Below are positions 50,720 to 62,400 of a stretch of 64,000 bases of DNA, in pieces; positions within the stretch are counted from its first letter, which is position 1; the number at the start of each line of letters is the position of its first letter. Below the pieces are notes generated by a model. It was not told the DNA's origin and did not search any database. It worked only from the letters and a program-made list of their open reading frames with translations. The stretch comes from Marchantia polymorpha subsp. ruderalis (lineage: Eukaryota > Streptophyta > Marchantiopsida > Marchantiales > Marchantiaceae), in contig AP031351.1 in assembly GCA_037833965.1 (NCBI GenBank), forward strand, positions 2,678,501 to 2,742,500, in the 5' to 3' direction. Both the position numbers and the translations under genes were made by a program.

Positions 50720-53700
50720 TAGAGAAGCACGTTCTGGTCATGAGATCTAAGCTTGCGTCGACTTCGTGCGTATAAGCATGTGAGTCTCAACATAATCTTT
50801 TGCAGTTTCGTCTCCTCGAGCTTATTTGTGTTTTGAGTTGGTGATCCCCATCGTTGCCATTCAAGTTGGCTACTTCGTCTAAACTGGGCTATTCTTGTCT
50901 ACTGCATTTCATACACAGTCGTATGTTGAACGTAAGTTACTCCTCTTGGCGATGTCACATTCTTGTCTATTTACCCTCAAAGTTCTAACTATCATATATT
51001 CTTAATACGGACACCTCATATCGTTTTAATATTCCTTTTACGCGGCCCTTCCCACGAGTGGGATTTTTGCTCCTGGAACAGAACAGTAGTTTAAGTTGAG
51101 TTGCGCGGAAAGTACGATTATAGACCGATTGTAGAACGATTCAGGAACGGTTTCAATGGGTCTTCTCGCAAGTTCCTTCTCCAATCATATGATAGTCTCA
51201 AGTAAGCTGAGATGTTATTTAGAGGTTGAGTTGTCTCTAAGATTTCATATCTAGTTGAGTTTCCATATTTATTTCACATAAGGTTGAGTTGTCTCTTTTG
51301 ATTTCATATTTTTGTACAGTCTATGAAATTACGAAATTGTAACATAGTTTTTTTTCCCCGAAATTATATTAAGAAATAAACCTGAAATAGCCACATTCTA
51401 TCGATGTCGAAAAGTAATACGAAATTCAGATTGATAATTATATCGTTTAATAATATGCAAATTCACCAAAAAGTCTTTTCGTTGTCAAATCCATTTCAGT
51501 GGATTTGATAGCAGGTAAAGGATATGACAACAAAAAACTTAAATCATTGTATCACACATATTTTCGGCTTCTCAATATCTGTAATTTTCAAGAATAAATA
51601 TCTTAGGTTTTAAGTAGAGAATTGAACATTGAGTTTCGATTCAAGTTTATATACTTTACTCATCGAAACGTTTCCATTTAATAGAATTTTGGAGTATTTG
51701 ATTACAAGAAAATCTTTACATCGTAATATAAAATTTGTAATATCAAATACCTTCTACAGAAAATTATACTCTATAGGAAGATAACAAAATTTCATGAACT
51801 TTGGTATCGATCATTAATATTTATTTCTTTATATCATAATTAAAATTAATATAATGAATTTGATAGTCAATGAAATAAGTTTCATTTTAACTAATTCTTC
51901 AATTTATAAATGATCTAATCGATTTAATAAAAAATTCTTCGAAAAATGGCTAAAATTACACATCAGTTGAAAATTTTTTCATGTGTACATAATCATCAAT
52001 TTATTGAAGGATTTATATTCATATGTACGAAATTAAAATATGATACTTATTAATTTTTGAACCATTCACATTTATTGAAATCAGTTAAGACGTATAAATA
52101 CATCTATTTTCATCCCACTATAAACATTGGAAGTACATAGTTATTGTTTGATTTTCGTTTGGCATTAACATTTGATAATGAACTTGATGCATGAGCATGG
52201 ACATAATTTTTTTGTCTTTTGTAATTTCAAGTAGATAATCATATTAAATCATTCAAAAAATAAACTTGAAATTTCGTCTGTATCTATCCTTGATAAATAC
52301 GGACATGAATAAACTACCAAGTACAGTAGTACAAACACAAACTGTCAATTTTAGGATTCTAAGGAGATTTTAGTCGAGATCTCAACTCAAAGTCACATAA
52401 TTTAGTTATTGCGTACACAGTAATTAAGTCAGGACATTCTCTTCTAACCTATGCTTTGTGAAGCTTCATAGAAATTCAACTGATATCAAACTCTAAGAAA
52501 CAAAAGTTTCGGCTTCACCCAATGATTAGATCCAAATCGCGTTGTCTTGTAAGCTTCTTATATAACCTTTGTATGCGGTCTGAATTTAAGCTTTCCCCTC
52601 TGATATTGTAGAAATGAGTTGTGTATATAGACAGAGTGGAATGTTAAAACGATCGCAGATGCGTGTTCATATTACCTGTCAAACCACAGATTTCTTTCGC
52701 AGGCATTATAATCTACGGGCGTGTTTTTGGCTTCCCACTGCACAAAAAGATCCATCAGAGATGATACTTCCAACAACTTCCCTGCAAAAAAGGATTGACC
52801 AGCTCACTCCCAAGCTCATTTTGGAATCACTCTCCACCCTCCCTGTCACCAGGAACATCAATAACTACAAAAACAACCCTACATATATGCAGGGTTGTTT
52901 TTGTAAAAATCCACTTGGATATGATCCCTGGGCTTGTTGAGATTTTTGAAAGAAGACGCATCTGGAGTCGTTTTAACATTGGATATATCTATCGTTGAAT
53001 GTGGTCGTAAAATAATTTTTTGTATTTAATTGGGAGTAAGCAAAAAAATAGTGCAAATGAAGATACACAGATGTGACACCAGGAGAAAGTTGATAAGAAA
53101 CAGGCAGCGAAAATGTTGATAGGCATCGTAAAAACGGATGATTAATTTTTAATTTCGTAGTAAAAACAGAATGTGAGCCCGTATCCATTCCACTTCCGCA
53201 AATCCATACGTATGAAATGCAAGCACACCAAGTGCCGCAAAACGACCACATCTTATTTGCAGTTTCAAAAGATCAGTAACAGAATTTCATGAGTTCCATA
53301 CATGTGACGAGGGATAACATGGGGGCAAGGTAGATGTAATCCCTGTACAAAAGTTAATAAATTCCAGCAAGACGAACCCGTACATTTAGATGAACAACAA
53401 ACAGCCCTTCGGACCTGCGACTCTATAAGTATCTAGATTTGAGGAACCTCATGTGCATGTCCCCATTCTGATTCTAACTAGCAATTTACTAACAAGTCCT
53501 CATGGTTCTAAGCTGATCGTAGATTTATTGCAAGTTTTGGGTTCTTGCTGTGACAACCAAAGTGCGAATTACCATCGGGTTTCTAGATTCTAAATGTGAC
53601 CCGTTGGTGAATTCACAGTTCAAACGCTAGCCAATCGTCAAGAGTACTATGGAAAGAGTCTGTCAAATGTACCGCTGAGGTTTACAACATATATTGTTGT

Positions 53701-53824
53701 ATCACGTAGTTTCACCACGTGGAAGACAACGGACATTACAGCAACTTTCATCCATGCAACTCTTCACCGCTATCTCCATCCGTTATGGAATCTTATATAC
53801 ATCACAATCAGAGAAACGATGTCT
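50720..53824. other. Intergenic between the ABCI10-like and GT43 genes
   Basis: The first few hundred bases probably hold the 3' untranslated region of the ABCI10-like gene, and the last few hundred that of the GT43 gene read from the right. From 51,200 to 52,500 it is AT-rich with nothing recognisable. A 108-codon plus frame (52,614-52,940) has no known domain and overlaps the hairpin at 52,867-52,904. Confidence 0.45.
52867..52904. repeat. Perfect 14-bp inverted repeat, 10-nt loop
   Basis: ACAAAAACAACCCT, a 10-base spacer and the exact complementary arm AGGGTTGTTTTTGT. It could be a small foldback element or a structured 3' signal; no T-run or target duplication was recognised. Confidence 0.8.
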
Positions 53825-56800
53825 CTAGTGACGAAGAGGTAAATTGGAGTCCAGAGGTGTGGATAGAGACCAACCAGAAGGGTATGAGAGGCTGGTGCTT
53901 TCCAGGTGCAGGTGCCACACCATAATCTTGTTGCACCCACTTGGTAGACCCTCCATCTGACTTTCATCTTCTACCAGTTGCTCTATAAATGTTGTCTCCT
54001 GCCAAAATTACATACTGAATATAGTCAAGACAATATACTGGCACGGAGGACTGATAAGGGCGGGATATGCATAAAGGGACTATAAAGTACAGTTGCTTTC
54101 CCCTTAGGAACAAATGAGGTTATTGTGTGTCGTGAATAAACATAAATAAACAAATCATATCTCATAACGTTATCTTAAACGTGACATGTTATTGGAAATC
54201 TCTCATTCAGGGAGTAATATAATACGAATCTTACAGAATACTCTCACGTACTCAAGTCAATAGATATCCAACCAACCTGCATTCCTTCTTTTATTGTATC
54301 CAATTGTCTGATTGGTTCCTCCGACCGGTGTCGCCACGCACTTTTGTCCCACAGCATTGTGCTGTTGAATCCAAAGCCAGACATATCCACGTGAAATCTA
54401 CGTAATCTCTTGCTCTTCTCGTTTGTGTGCCAGCCTATCACCTTCCCTTCATCACAAACAGGTCCTTCGACAATGGTTTTTGCCTTGCTTTCTGCGAGCA
54501 TACCCACGGGCCAAGTTCCAAATCTCCTGCACAGTACATCAGGACAAGAAAAGTCAGAACTAATATTCAAACCAGTTCATATGATAAAACAAGCATCAAA
54601 GCACGCACATCACATAGTTCCTCGATTGGCCCTCCAGACAGTGGAGAAATTTTGAGACCTCGATAAAATAATCTGGCAGGCCTTCGGTCTTGCAGAATAT
54701 ACATACTTCTAAGGCGAAGGAAGGATACAACTAGAAGTTCAGAAATAAACTAGGCCTGAGATGCCTTGTACCTGGGTTTGATAGAGCTAAGACTCACTAA
54801 TTTCATACTGACTGCGTGAATATAGTAAGAGAAACGCACATCCATTATAAAAAATACCAAAATGCGAGAGAGCTCATCGCGTCTTAGTATCGAACAACTG
54901 CTACAAATTTGGCAGAAGTTTACTATTTTTGAGAAAGAAAAGAAAAAGATTGTACAACTATGAACTCAGATACTGGTGAATCATCCGTAGCTTGCAAACG
55001 AAAGGCTTCGTAATTGAGTGCTTGCTCATGCACTCAACGACTGTCGAGTCGTTGAGTGCTCAGAACTCGAAAGCTGATACGAGGTTTAAACCCGCCAAAT
55101 TTTTCGATGTCAAGTGCTCCTCTTGACAAAAAAAGTTTGATTCAGGTGCTGCTTCCTCCATAGTACTCACAGTAAGATGGAGAGTGCCTTGGAGGAATCT
55201 GCACCTAAATCGAACCCTCAAAATCTTTATGTGCGCAGTTCACCCAAGTCTGTCAGCATAGCAAATACAAGGTGTAACCGACTGGTCCTCCCCAAGAATG
55301 CACACGTTCGCATCCACCTTTTCATATAACACATTGAGTTACAACCACCAGTTTGGTAAGCTCACCCCGTTCTTTCTACCAGAGGTGTCCAATCAGGAAG
55401 TTCAACTGCTTGATGTAATTCCATTCCTTTTGAGGGCAGAAATCAAGACACATTACCGTAACTTGTAACGGTCGCCATAAGTTGGATTCCCAAAAGGATT
55501 ATTGGGCTAGAGAATACTGGAGTTAGGAAGCATAGGTTCTGAACTAGAGAATCACACGGTCCCTAATGGCATTCGTGATCCTAGTCTGCCATATTACTTC
55601 GAACAGTAGCAAATACTTTTGGTGAAAAAGTAGTCTGCAACAGATACTCGAGACCACAGGATGAAAACATAGAATTCAACAATGAAAAATTCTCACTTCA
55701 GCTGATGGCTGCACAGATTTCTAAGAGTTGTGGAGCATTATTGCTATTGATCGTTTCACGAACTTGAGGATGTGGAAACATTTTTCAAACCGGACAAATT
55801 TACCTAGTTGATAACCTTCGAAAAGTCTTGAAGAAAAGACAGCTCAAAAGGTGAATGAAAATTACTTGATTTTACGCAATTGCTCGAAGAGTTCAAGAGA
55901 GTAGATATTGTCATCATCTGCAAAATAGACAACTCCATCCAGCTGGTGCGTCTCGATGTGTTTCAGTGCCGCATTGCGCTGAAAGATGCCTCGGTCTTTG
56001 AAACTTGTCATGTTGTCGTTGCAAACAAGGTGCCTGTACATTATCCCCGTCTGCCTAAGCAGTGTCGCCGTTTCAATAGACTGGCTGGGAGATTCTACCA
56101 CGAGCCACAGGAGAGGAGGAGGAACGAGCCTCAGAGTATGCGCCAGCCGAACTAAGAAGTGTGCCTGAAAAGCTCTGTTGTACGTCGGGGTGACTACAAT
56201 GATCAAATTTCGTTGCGAATCCCTGGTGAAATTCAAACCTGGAGCAATCTCCAAACTGCTCTCTTCTAGGAAAGCTAATCTCGATGCCACTAAACTATCT
56301 GACGCATCAACATCCAAGTTTAAACCCCCGAACCCCTCCTGTGCTAAACCTACAGCGCCTTGTCCAGATTCAAGCTCTATAAGCTTGTGCCCTGACTGGC
56401 TGCCTTCCCTCGGCAAATTGGTGACAAACCCATTGACCTCCAGAGCAAGTTCGCGCCGTGGATCATCTCTTTCGGCCGCAAGTCCAGACCAGCTGATTGG
56501 AGTGAATCCCAACACCAGCCCCAACACAAAGGACAACAGCAGCTGCATCATAGGCCTCCTGTACAAGGTTCCCTTGGACTTCATCGGCCGATCCATGGAG
56601 CCCGCTCGGCTCAGAAGTTTAAACCACGACAAACCGGAAAGGAAGGACAACTTGCTAAGATTGTAAAAGCCATCCGAAATTGAACTCGCACGAGCCAGCG
56701 AGCCTCCCGGGGACGAGGATCCGAGCACTCCGCCTAGACCTCCCCCACCGCCACCTCCGGACGCCAGCGACGTCAACGATGAAATGTGACTACTCATCTG

Positions 56801-57028
56801 CTGCTGCTGTTGCTGCGGGGGGGTGTGGAGTAAGCGCCCCGCCGAGGGTGCCGCTCCGCAAACAGCGCCTCCTCCTCCTCCTCCTCCTCCTCCTCCGTCC
56901 GCAATTCCGTTCTGCATAACGAACGCGCTATTCATCGTCGCCCTTCCGCCAATGCTGCTGCTGCTGCTGCAGCCGCTGTGCTCGTGATGAATGTGCGGTG
57001 ACAGCGTCCGCCGCAGCGCTCTCGCCAT
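53825..57028 (-). CDS. GT43 xylan glycosyltransferase of the IRX9/IRX9L type, three exons
   Basis: Golgi type II membrane protein of the complex that extends the beta-1,4-xylan backbone. Coding exons (minus): 57,028-55,866, 54,526-54,277 and 53,998-53,825, in phase, 528 residues. After a long low-complexity N-terminus (poly-Gly, Gln and Ser runs, residues 20-110) comes a membrane anchor ([18 protein letters not shown], about 160-177). The catalytic domain starts at [20 protein letters not shown]. The metal-binding DxD region is [10 protein letters not shown] (DDD about 371-373). Exon 2 carries [30 protein letters not shown] and RQLDTIKEG, exon 3 [17 protein letters not shown] and WHLHLES; these are IRX9-clade, not IRX14-clade, signatures. 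The first ATG is used; later in-frame Met32 and Met38 are alternatives. Intron 1 is 1.34 kb, the longest in this gene. IRX9 versus IRX9L cannot be settled from here. Confidence 0.92.
55030..55059. repeat. 13-bp hairpin in intron 1 of the GT43 gene
   Basis: GCACTCAACGACT, GTCG loop and the exact complementary arm; a partial third copy (GAGTGCTTGC) lies about 15 bases before. It is within the 54,527-55,865 intron. No role is evident. Confidence 0.75.
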
Positions 57029-57720
57029 TCACCTGCTCGGCAATTCGGCGAGCAGACGGCGAAGCTGCCTCGTCCCTCCTCAGGGCTCGCCCTTCCTCCT
57101 CCTCCTCATCTTTCATCGGCGCTCCTCTTCTGCTTCGCACTCCGCCCCGTCCTCGCGCAAAAGTACAGCGACCATTTCAAAGTCGCCACCATCTCGAATT
57201 CCCCACGCCCGCGCCCGCTCCTTCAAACTCGAGCAACACGCTCCCCGCTCCACGCTCCACGCTCCTCGACCTGTCAAAGAACAGGAACCGAAGCGGTCGC
57301 CAGCCTTAGCGCCAGCCAGCTTCACTCGCTCGGACCCTCGGACCCTCGGGCGCCTTCTCAGTGAATCTGCGACTCGCGAGCCGACTGTCGATCCGACTCG
57401 TCCGAAAGTCCTTCGTCCCAATCAATCAGTTCGGTCCGCCAGTCAAGCACAACGCACACACAGCTGCATCATTTGTACCGGCGTGTCAGTGGTCGCGGCG
57501 CGTGCTTCAACGGCTTCGCTTGCATAGACCACAGCGTAGCATGACATCCTCTTCTCGTGAAGTCCGACCATATACTTCTCCTCGTCTGCGCCACTGTAAT
57601 GCATCGACGCTCCTCCTCCTCCTTTCCCGGCCCCACTCCTTCCTGTTCTTCTACGAATTCTTGATCTCGTTCGAGAACTTCCCCTTGTCTCTCACGAAGG
57701 TCTGGAAGGCAATTCCCTAG
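57029..57720 (-). promoter_or_regulatory. GC-rich 5' region of the GT43 gene
   Basis: Directly upstream of the GT43 start codon, GC- and CT-rich (many TCCTCC and CTCC runs on the plus strand), with overlapping open frames on both strands that carry no known domain. It most likely holds the leader and core promoter; composition turns AT-rich by about 57,720. Confidence 0.45.
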
Positions 57721-59470
57721 GCATACGGTTTCATCCTACAATATCGTACTGCACTGTCCATTGTACGCTTTCCCCATATTTAATTCTTTGCTTTATTTAT
57801 TTGTTATTCTATTTTATGAGATATCTTAGAAAGATATGAGATTTATGTAAGATAATGCCGAAAATATGAACCTGCTTAGTGTTTTATCGAACTGAATGAA
57901 AAATGGGGCGGCGCATGGAATAATCACATGGTCTTCCATGTACTGTATATTTGCACTTTATGCTCACAGTGATTCGCTTGAGTCTTCATTTCGCCCTATT
58001 GGTGCTGTTTATTTGGTCGTATGTGACCTGTAGATGATAGACCTACAGAACTGTCCTGAACCACGAGAGATGCCATCACGACAAGGCACATGTACTGTAC
58101 TCTACGGCGATGGATGCTGGGAGTCTTCGATTTGAGGAAGCTGCAACTCGTGAAGGTCTTCAAGCTTTGGTGAATATGGGAACGACGTGAGACCGCGTAG
58201 TGAAGAGAAGACTGTGGGAAGAGCCCGTCAAGTCGACTGAAACAAAGATTGATGATTAGTGTGTGTTTGAAGAATTAATGTTCTAGAAACATATCACAGA
58301 AGTCACAGGAACAAATAAATATCAGGTGTCAAGAAATCAGATGACAGTTAGTAATGTCCAGATGGAGACTCGTTCGTAGGACATGGAAAGAAGAAATCAG
58401 TCACCAGTCATGTAACATAAAGTAATGGCTACAATTGTTCCTCATTTCCTTGTCAATAGAAAGAACCAATAACTAGTAAAGGGTGTATTCCAAGAAATAA
58501 GCCCACTTGCAATTTTACTGTACATCGCAGACATACAGATATTTTCTACCATCCTTTGAATGGATGGAGCGTTTGCAGTCCATTGATCATATTTTGACAC
58601 AGATTTTTTACTGTTGCCTGCAAGAAGAATATGCTTTTCGAGATGAGAATGACATGTTTGTATTTTTCCGTTTAGTTTTGCGCTGACTTGGTCGTGAGGC
58701 TTGTTACACAAGGAACAACAGTTCCGTCCGCATAACAAAATTTGCCCCAAACCAGAACCCTGAATTCAACATGAACTAAAGCAAAAATGTGGTGATTGCA
58801 CAGCTCATCTCGTGGCGCAGGCAGATGTTAGGGTTAGGGTCATACATCTCACGGCCATTCCCGTGAGTTCAGCTTTACTAGATGATAAAGATGATGACGG
58901 CCTGCGCAGATGCTTTCAAGAAGTGAAGTGACGGGAAAGTAGGCCCCGAAGGTTTGACAAGTCATTTGATGTACCACCTCTCTTCGGCTGAAGATGAGGC
59001 CCGAAGAGAGGCCTACGTCTCGGAACGGTAAGCAGATTATTGAAGTGGCAGCTGCCATGTTTCAATTATGGAGCCCACCGCGATTGCTCAATTGAACGGA
59101 GATCACCGCGTGGGTCTTCTTGAGCATTATGCACAGGTTTGGGCTATGCCCTATTGAACAGTGAAAGAATGATAACAGTACACGACACTTGATATCATTG
59201 TCTAAAGTACAAGGAATATCTAGCAGGGGTTTTCAATTTACCTTAAAATTACAAGAAATTTCTACTACATGAGCTTGAAGAACAACCGACCTTATGTCCA
59301 GGTGTATATGACTCTTAAACTAGGTACCATGACTCTCTTCAGGGAGCACCTGACAAGTGAATCAGTACACTTCACAATGTCGCAACTTTGATCATCGAAA
59401 CGAAAGTATCAAAGATTACAACGAGGTCAGGGAAAACCCATGTCTGAAACAGGAATTACAAGACTACAAG
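57721..59470. other. Intergenic between the GT43 promoter and STAY-GREEN
   Basis: The right-hand part probably contains the STAY-GREEN 3' untranslated region. Two minus frames, 58,442-58,750 (102 codons, with CSLC, C and H residues resembling a metal-binding knuckle) and 58,849-59,058 (69 codons), have no family I recognise. A short TTAGGGTTAGGG stretch lies near 58,830. No confident gene. Confidence 0.4.
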
Positions 59471-62400
59471 TTACAAGGGTTGCAATTGTTGGTAACCGTT
59501 GTTGAAAGAATCAGAAAAGGGAATAAGACTTCTGTGGCGTGAGCAACAGTTGCACGGTGCTGGGCAAATAGGGTGAGGATACTTCTGCTCAATGTCTTCG
59601 ACGGCATGATGAATAGCTTTCCTGGCTGCTGGTGAATATCCCTGTCGATGGAAAGGCACATAAGTAGTCAGTCCGTCATTAGTCATTTCGTCCACAATTT
59701 CAGTCAAGAGAGCCTCAAAATATCTACACACAGACAAATGATCCTTCTGTCTAATACATTATCATTTCCGACAAATCGTGCGCCGAGAGCACTTCCCAAG
59801 GATGGGCAGGAAGCACGTTCGGATATACGTTGTGCGACTGACACAAGTACACAATGAGAGAGGAGAGGATACAGATACACAATGAATTTCGTGCCATTTG
59901 TGTAACCAAAGCAGACGTTGGCGTTCTGGACATAGTAGAGATAAGCATCATTAAGGTGAACGGAAGAATCACGACTGCGAGCACAAAGATCACCGAAACT
60001 CCACTCTACTCGTTGAGGAAATGCCTGACAAGTCATGAAAGCAGACCACACGCCCTGCCTGCGCTCTAGCTGAGGAGTGCTAGTCCAATGATTACAAAAT
60101 GGGAAGAAGAGAAAGTAAGATGAGAAGAAAACGGAGACGGAACCGCAATGGAGAATATCAGTTGAGATCCAAGCGAGTCTATCATGCAGTGAGAATCCTC
60201 CACATGGACGACGTTCGTCGGTGGACATACTCTTTGCTCCGGTAGGTCCACCGATGATCGACAGAAAAGGAACAAATCAACAGAAGAGGCAGAACGATCG
60301 AGATAAAGATGGGCTTAGGAGAGTGAGCAAAAAGCAGGAGGTAACTCATTTGCGAGTCTATGTGAATGATGAAAATGTTCCAGTCAATCAAGACGGGCTA
60401 TTCTGTCATTGGCCGCAAAGTTAAGGGAGAAAGAGATGATCTTGGTGTGAAGGAAACTCACGGCTGCGAGCGAAGTTCGTGTACCTTGGTTGCTTCATTG
60501 AGTGGTCCCCAGTTCTCAACGCGATTGTACTCTTCCATATTGGAGTGAAAATACACCCAAACAGGTGCTTTTGCCAAATCTGCGAGCCATGTAGTGAACA
60601 TAATTTAGCCAAAAACCAAAACTGGCGTCTGAAATATGAATGTGACGACGAACATTAGAAGTGCAAGAGTCACTGATGTAACGTTAGAGTCCAAGATTTA
60701 CCTGCTGGCAAATCTATGAACACGACAGATGTGAAAAGCTGAGCCAAAATGCACGCGAATCAATCATAAAGACAAAGAACACTTTATACATAAGTAATTT
60801 CCTGTCATGGGCTGAAGACTAAAGATCGCGCTCCCTGGCTGGAGTATGTGCAAAATATGAGTGAAATACTAATCGAGGAAGCTTAAGTATCTATGCCACA
60901 GCCAGCAGAGAAAAAAGGAAGGTAGTACGATAGTGAGACGGTCTCAAAGAACTCTTCGGTTGCGGTCTTCATGATACACATGCAGTCCTGGGTGCGGAGA
61001 GATCTAAATATTTCAGGGACTACTGAAAAATCAACGGTTAAAATGAAGTCAAGGATTCGAGGAGACCGATGAATGACTATTTTGAAGTGCATTTCTACGG
61101 AATAATACAGAATTGAGCGTACCAAACCTTGCCACATCTGGATATTGTTGGATGACAATTGAGACGCTCTGTTCATATGAATCCTCTCTGTATTCTTTCT
61201 ACAGAATAGCTGAGTTCATATAATAATTCACAAACTACTTGATCCGTCAGTTTCCGAAGAGATTAGATAGCAAGTACCTATGGAGTAAAACTGTAGTAGA
61301 TAGACTTGAGGATCTCTGAAAAAGAAAAAAAACCTGAGATGTAACCTCCAGTGGTTGTCACTAGTAACAGCTGGAAAAATCATGAAGTTGGCAATTGAAG
61401 TCAAATCTGGAGTCTCATGCATAGGACAAAAACAGAGAGCTTCGCTAAAATAACGGCACAACTGTATTCAGCCACTGTGCCGACGGGTTATAACTAGGCT
61501 TTTCTGTCCAACGTTGTAGAAGGTTATACCATAGAAGAAATATTCTGCTCGTGCGGAATTCAGTTCAGCGAATTTTTCAGACCCAACCTTTTGTTGATAC
61601 GAAATGGCAATTCACGGCAGAGTTCGAGTCAGAGATATTGCGTTTAAAATCTATCCCGGAAGAGAGTAAAGTTTCTTCGGTCCCTCTCTGTACAGTATAA
61701 TAGTCGTCGACAAGGAAAATGGAATGATTGCGAAAGCTTGCGAAAGCATCCGTCGCTTCTCATCTTTAAAAGTAGTACTCTACTTCTGGTGACCAGGGAA
61801 GGGAAGATCAGAGTGTGGGCAACCAAATACGCTCAGTAACCGGCTGGACCATGGGGTGAAGACCAGATGTTTGGTTAGTGACTACAGGGCCCCTGTTTGA
61901 GACTAATCTGGGTAGGGAACAGTCTCTCACCTGGATGTTTTTCAAATAAGGCCCTGTCTCCATGCATGAACGCTTCCAACACCTGCAAATCAGCAAACAG
62001 AAATGATCAGCCATTTCGCTCGAACATAGAGGGTCTAAGTTCATGACTGCATTCCTCTCATCTTTGATTATTGTTCCTTTTAATCCAACTCTTGAAATAA
62101 TTTGTAGAGACCAATAGATTTTCTGAAGGCACCGGTCTAATCAGTTCCGGAAAATGTGAATGCTAAACAGTAATAAGTCATCCGCAGATTTCCCTTTTGC
62201 TGCAAAAACTCGGCGATAAAAAGCGCATTGCGGAATACTTCAGATAAAAATCTACATCGACTTCTCCACGAGTGTCACAAGAAAGGTGTATACTTACCAC
62301 AGGTAACTCCTTACGAAATATGTAGAACCGAATTTTAGCAATCAAATTGAGAAGCCAATGTCCTCCACTTATGTGACAGTGCACGTGGAGAGACATCTGG

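Noticed and set aside
52614-52940. 108-codon plus frame
   Set aside because: Its end reads through a perfect hairpin, it has no known domain and no splice partners.
58826-58840. TTAGGGTTAGGG stretch resembling telomeric repeat
   Set aside because: Only two units, and plant telomeres are usually TTTAGGG; too short to mean an interstitial telomere.
59704-60228. 174-codon minus frame across the last SGR intron
   Set aside because: It is in a different frame from the SGR exon it overlaps; splice signals and family similarity support the exon model instead.
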